64,000 nucleotides of DNA from G965215145 sp965215145 (GTDB taxonomy: Bacteria > Bacteroidota > Rhodothermia > Rhodothermales > JANQRZ01): positions 3,348,001-3,412,000 of the forward strand of contig OZ244038.1 of assembly GCA_965215145.1 (NCBI GenBank). The letters run 5' to 3'. The notes under the pieces were generated by a model. That model was not told where the DNA came from. It worked only from the letters and a program-made list of their open reading frames with translations, and did not search any database. The position numbers and the translations under genes were made by a program. Within the stretch, counting starts at the first letter, position 1; every line of letters starts with the position of its first letter. Below are positions 61,159-64,000 of this stretch, in pieces.

Positions 61159-61295
61159 GAGACTGTTTGGGGAGCACCTCCGAAGGCGAGAGCGCGCGAG
61201 CGGGACGGCTGCTACAGCATCGGCGATGCAGGGTGACGCCGCAGGCGCGCCCGGGTAGCCGCTCGTAGCCTGGACTTCGTTTCCCAAACGGTCTC
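61159..61295. mobile_element. 137-bp MITE with IS5-like termini and TCA target duplication
   Basis: The terminal inverted repeats are GAGACTGTTTGGG (61159-61171) and CCCAAACGGTCTC (61283-61295), with one mismatch, and the flanks carry a TCA direct repeat (61156-61158 and 61296-61298). GAG ends and a three-base TNA duplication fit IS5-family subgroups (ISL2/IS1031 type). The 111-bp interior has no coding capacity. The right-hand TCA is also the stop codon (TGA on the minus strand) of the UbiA gene. The mobilising transposase is not in this window. Confidence 0.8.
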
Positions 61296-62162
61296 TCAAA
61301 CCACCGCCAGCGCCACGAGCCCCACCGCCATCGCCGCCTTGAGGAGCCCGCTCGCGCGGGCCGCCGACCGCGGGGCGTCATCCGCCGCCAGCACGGCCCA
61401 CGCTGCGGCCAGCAGCAGGGCCGCCACCGGTAGCCCGAGCGCGAGGAAGGTGGGGCCGAGCCCGAAGGCGGGGGCCAGCGGGATCACCGCCACCGTCGCC
61501 ACCGTAGCCGCCGCCGCCACGGCCGCCGCCGTCGGGACGCCGGTCACGAGCGGGAGCGTCCGTGCCCCCACCGCCGCGTCACCCGCCGCGTCCTCGATGT
61601 CCTTCGCCACCTCGCGCGCGAGCGTGCTCCCAAACGCGAACGCCCCGCCCAGCATCGCCGGGCCGAGCCCGCCGTGTGCCCCGGCAGCTTCCAGTGCCGC
61701 TGCCCCCCCAAAGGGCAGCGCCGCCCCCACAACGAGCGCCACGGCGAGGTTGCCGACGAACGGCATCCGCTTGAGCCGCGCGCTGTAGCCCCACAGCAGC
61801 CCCACCGATGCCGCCGCGATGGCGAGGTGTGGCGGCGAGATCAGCGCCGCCAGCCCAACCCCGAGCGCCGCACCCGCCACCGCCGCGGAGCGCGCCGCCC
61901 CCACCGAGATCTGCCCTGAGGGGAGCGGGCGGCCTGGCCGATTCACCCGGTCGATGGGGAGGTCGTAGACGTCGTTGATGGAGTTGGCGGCGGCACCGAT
62001 CAGGGCCGCGCTCGCCATCGCGAGTAGCACCGGCCCGGCGAGGCCGCCCCCGACGAGCAGCGCCCCCACGGCCGCGCCCGCCGCCATCAACACCACGTTG
62101 AGCGGCCGGACGAGCCGCGCAACCCCTGCGGCGCCGCGGAGCAGATCAGTGATTCGAGCCAC
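61296..62162 (-). CDS. UbiA-family prenyltransferase (geranylgeranylglycerol-phosphate-type)
   Basis: This 288-residue integral membrane enzyme joins polyprenyl diphosphates to acceptor molecules. The first aspartate motif is NSINDVYDLPIDRVNRPGRPLPSG (near residue 60-83) and the second is FAFGSTLAREVAKDIEDAAGDAAVGARTLPL. About eight membrane helices cover the rest. Sequence resemblance to the digeranylgeranylglyceryl-phosphate synthase branch is common in Bacteroidota; the true acceptor could be a quinone, chlorophyll-like or glycerol-phosphate substrate. Its stop codon is part of the TCA duplication made by the MITE. It lies 25 bases downstream of the HTH gene on the same strand. Confidence 0.9.
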   Translation of the reverse strand: MARITDLLRGAAGVARLVRPLNVVLMAAGAAVGALLVGGGLAGPVLLAMASAALIGAAANSINDVYDLPIDRVNRPGRPLPSGQISVGAARSAAVAGAALGVGLAALISPPHLAIAAASVGLLWGYSARLKRMPFVGNLAVALVVGAALPFGGAAALEAAGAHGGLGPAMLGGAFAFGSTLAREVAKDIEDAAGDAAVGARTLPLVTGVPTAAAVAAAATVATVAVIPLAPAFGLGPTFLALGLPVAALLLAAAWAVLAADDAPRSAARASGLLKAAMAVGLVALAVV

Positions 62163-62187
62163 AGGGTCGGCGAGGTCCGAGAGGTGG

Positions 62188-62586
62188 TTACTCCGCCTCG
62201 ACGCTCATCAGGTGGTCCTCGATGCTGCCGACGACGACGCGGGTCTCGTCGTCCACCTTCTTGGCCTCGAGGTCACCGTGGCGGATCAACTTCTGGACCT
62301 GGCTCCGATCGATCAGCTTGAGGATGCGGCGGGCCTCGGTGCGGGTGACGGTGTCCTCCCGGTAGACGGAGGCGAACCCGCGGAGGAGCTCCAGCGACGG
62401 CGGGGCGATCCGGATCAGCCGGACCTCCTCGTTGGCGTCGGTGATGCCCCAGTGCAGGGTGGCCTCGACGAGGCCGCGGTCGGACCAGCGGACTAGGGTC
62501 TGCTTAGAAATCTTGAGGTCCTCCGAGAGCCGGTCGAGCTCGAACTCGAGGGCCTCGTCTTCGGGCGTAAGGGTGTCGTAGGCCAT
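62188..62586 (-). CDS. Small protein with MerR/excisionase-like helix-turn-helix segments
   Basis: The 132-residue protein is not one I can name. Its N-terminus contains a MerR-like helix-turn-helix, LSEDLKISKQTLVRWSDRGLVEATLHWG, and the C-terminal half contains an excisionase-like winged motif, ILKLIDRSQVQKLIRHGDLEAKKVDDETRVVVGSIEDHLMSVE. It lacks an effector domain. It precedes the UbiA gene on the same strand by 25 bases. A role as a DNA-binding regulator, perhaps of nearby terpenoid genes, is inferred from fold and position only. Confidence 0.65.
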   Translation of the reverse strand: MAYDTLTPEDEALEFELDRLSEDLKISKQTLVRWSDRGLVEATLHWGITDANEEVRLIRIAPPSLELLRGFASVYREDTVTRTEARRILKLIDRSQVQKLIRHGDLEAKKVDDETRVVVGSIEDHLMSVEAE

Positions 62587-62689
62587 GCAGAGAGGGTGGG
62601 GATGGGAGCGCAGAATCGTGGGCGCTTACACGGGCGAGGCGCTCCGAAAGATCCTCCCCGCCCCCGGCCGCGCCGCCCGGCGTGGCGGC

Positions 62690-63124
62690 TCAGTAGAGCG
62701 CACGGTCCGTCAGCTCAGCCACCTCGTCGCGGGTGAGCACGCGCCACGACGGAGCCGAGAGCCGGCCGGACTTGGTCCGGTTGAAGGTCGCCCGCAAGAG
62801 CAGCATCTTCCCACCTGCATCGGCCTCCGCCGAGAAGCTGCGGGCGGTGAAGCGGAACACGTAGGTCGCGGTCGCGGGATCGTGGCCGAGCGCGCGGCCG
62901 ACGGTCTCGACGAAGTAGCGCACGTCGTCGGTGACGAGCCCAGCACGGTTCGCCGCCAACTCGTCGACCACGACGGTGAGCGGTCGGGCGTCGTCGGGGG
63001 CGTCGAAGAGCCGGACGCGGGCGTGGGCCTCCTGGGCGTAGGTCTGCCACGTGAAGAGCGTGTCCACGGCCTGCGCCCCGGCAGGCGCGGCGGCGAGGGC
63101 GAAGAGGAGAACGAGCGGCTTCAT
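62690..63124 (-). CDS. Small exported protein of unknown function
   Basis: I do not recognise this 144-residue protein. It has a signal peptide (MKPLVLLFALAAAPAGAQA) and a mature part with YFVETVGRALGHDPATATYVFRFTARSFSAEADAGGKMLLLRATFNRTKSGRL, which suggests a compact alpha/beta fold, and it ends VLTRDEVAELTDRALY. It diverges from crtI, with a 157-base gap that contains the crtI promoter motif. Confidence 0.65.
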   Translation of the reverse strand: MKPLVLLFALAAAPAGAQAVDTLFTWQTYAQEAHARVRLFDAPDDARPLTVVVDELAANRAGLVTDDVRYFVETVGRALGHDPATATYVFRFTARSFSAEADAGGKMLLLRATFNRTKSGRLSAPSWRVLTRDEVAELTDRALY

Positions 63125-63212
63125 GGGAGCGGGTCGGCTAGGTGGCTCCCTAGACGCTCCTGGCTGCGCTTTGCAACCTCCGCGCAGGTGCGCCCACCCC
63201 GCATCATTTCAG

Positions 63213-63220
63213 TATCTTCC
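63213..63220 (+). promoter_or_regulatory. Putative crtI promoter element, with AACGTTT repeats in the leader
   Basis: TATCTTCC lies about 60 bases before the crtI ATG. Just downstream, two 9-base tandem copies, AACGTTTTG and AACGTTTCG (63232-63249), contain palindromic AACGTT cores and could be operator sites in the leader. Confidence 0.4.
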
Positions 63221-63281
63221 GGAACAGCGTGAACGTTTTGAACGTTTCGACGCCGTCTCCTCCCCACTGTCGTCTCCCCCG

Positions 63282-64000
63282 ATGAGCTGGACCGCCCGGA
63301 TAGCCCGGCGCTCCGACGCCCGCCTCAACACCCGCCGCGCCCCACGTCCGGTCGCGGCGGACGCCCCGCACGCTGTCGTCGTCGGTGCGGGGTTCGGGGG
63401 GCTGGCGGCGGCCATCCGCCTCGGCGCGCGGGGCTACCGAGTGACGGTGATCGACCGGCTCGACCAACCCGGCGGGCGCGCCCGCGTGTTCCGCGAGACG
63501 ACGGACGTAGGCACCTACGTGTTCGACGCTGGCCCAACGCTGATCACCGCGCCGTTCCAGTTCGAGGAGCTGTGGCACCTCGCCGGCCGCGAGATGGCCG
63601 AGGACGTCGAGCTCGTCCCGATCAGCCCGTTCTACCGCATCCGCTTCGACTCCGGCGAGGCGTTCGACTACACCGGCGATGCGGCGGCGATGCAGGAAGA
63701 AATCGCCCGGTTCAACCCGACTGACGTCCCGGGCTACGAGCGGTTCCTTCGCCACAGCGAGCGGATCTTCCGCGTCGGCTTCGAGGAGCTCGGGCACGTC
63801 CCCTTCGGGCGGGCGACGGACATGGCCCGGATCGCCCCCGCGATGGTGGCGCTCGAGAGCTACCGCTCCGTCTACGGCCTCGTCAAGAAGTACATCGAGG
63901 ACGACCGCCTCCGCCAGGTCTTCTCCTTCCACCCGCTCCTCGTCGGGGGCAACCCGTTCTCCACGACGAGCATCTACGCGCTGATCGCGTTCCTCGAAAG
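63282..64000 (+). CDS. crtI: Phytoene desaturase (CrtI-type), truncated by the window edge
   Basis: The partial frame (239 residues, no stop before 64000) encodes a CrtI-family FAD-dependent desaturase of carotenoid synthesis. After a 33-residue basic leader come the Rossmann dinucleotide motif VVVGAGFGGLAAAIRLGARGYRVTVIDRLDQPGGRARVFR and VFDAGPTLITAPFQFEELW. RIRFDSGEAFDYTGD and FSFHPLLVGGNPFSTTSIYALIAFLE complete the visible N-terminal CrtI pattern. The enzyme would convert phytoene to coloured carotenes at the membrane. crtB or other crt genes, if present, lie to the right of the window. The ATG at 63282 is the only good start. Confidence 0.93.
   Translation, partial: MSWTARIARRSDARLNTRRAPRPVAADAPHAVVVGAGFGGLAAAIRLGARGYRVTVIDRLDQPGGRARVFRETTDVGTYVFDAGPTLITAPFQFEELWHLAGREMAEDVELVPISPFYRIRFDSGEAFDYTGDAAAMQEEIARFNPTDVPGYERFLRHSERIFRVGFEELGHVPFGRATDMARIAPAMVALESYRSVYGLVKKYIEDDRLRQVFSFHPLLVGGNPFSTTSIYALIAFLE

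Noticed and set aside
63204..63932. 242-codon minus-strand frame opposite crtI
   Set aside because: Antisense of a clear CrtI N-terminus with the Rossmann motif on the plus strand.

Overview
The window is a GC-rich bacterial chromosome segment with no rRNA, tRNA or CRISPR array. Gene content points to the Rhodothermota/Bacteroidota side of the tree, most like a Rubricoccaceae- or Rhodothermia-type marine bacterium. The evidence is a SusC/SusD pair, a GWxTD-domain protein, C-terminal type IX secretion sorting domains on two secreted proteins, an ECF sigma/FecR/TonB-receptor cascade with an STN domain, DUF1460 and DUF58 proteins, and promoters with a TAnCTT-type -7 element and little sign of Shine-Dalgarno sites. 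The assignment is inference from gene families, not a database match.

Layout. 1-7.4 kb: sucD, tatA, adenosine deaminase, a large hybrid histidine kinase overlapping aroA, and a small MGMT-like protein. 7.4-16.1 kb: one minus-strand block with a Calx-beta/anchor-D lipoprotein, SusC, SusD and a GWxTD protein, using less extreme codons than its neighbours. 16.1-26 kb: murB, a degenerate ADP-ribosylglycohydrolase, ccmB, an RlpA/SPOR protein, plsY, the tesA-ybbA-ybbP cluster, and a REP-associated transposase (RAYT). 26-29.1 kb: a tightly overlapped minus-strand operon pyrR-pyrB-retropepsin-like protease-rimK, with rimK frameshifted. 29-35.3 kb: REP cluster, DUF58 protein, penicillin-acylase-type hydrolase, DUF1460 amidase, pfkA. 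35.7-38.9 kb: a partner-switching operon (PP2C phosphatase, STAS antagonist, RsbW-like kinase). 39-50 kb: a tandem-module secreted protein, prmA-ppx, mrp, a DUF922 protease, an enoyl-CoA hydratase, bioY behind a 9-bp tandem array, a lipoprotein, a TPR protein, a VWA protein and a Uma2 nuclease. 51-61 kb: purine nucleoside phosphorylase, a second membrane PP2C phosphatase, a T9SS-sorted protein, recX, and the TonB receptor-FecR-ECF sigma operon. 61-64 kb: a small IS5-like MITE, a UbiA prenyltransferase, an HTH protein, a small secreted protein, and the start of crtI (runs off the right edge).

How it fits together. Most of the window is housekeeping metabolism plus envelope biology: nutrient uptake by SusCD/TonB, lipoprotein and T9SS export, murein handling, and regulation by partner switching and FecR-type signalling. 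The most unusual layer is the repeat content. A RAYT gene carries a perfect copy of a 28-bp REP palindrome inside its own reading frame, and relatives of that palindrome are scattered through intergenic gaps here. A 137-bp MITE with a TCA target duplication sits exactly on the stop codon of the UbiA gene. Several genes end inside or right beside such elements. Seven copies of a 9-bp unit separate what look like the -33 and -7 elements of bioY.
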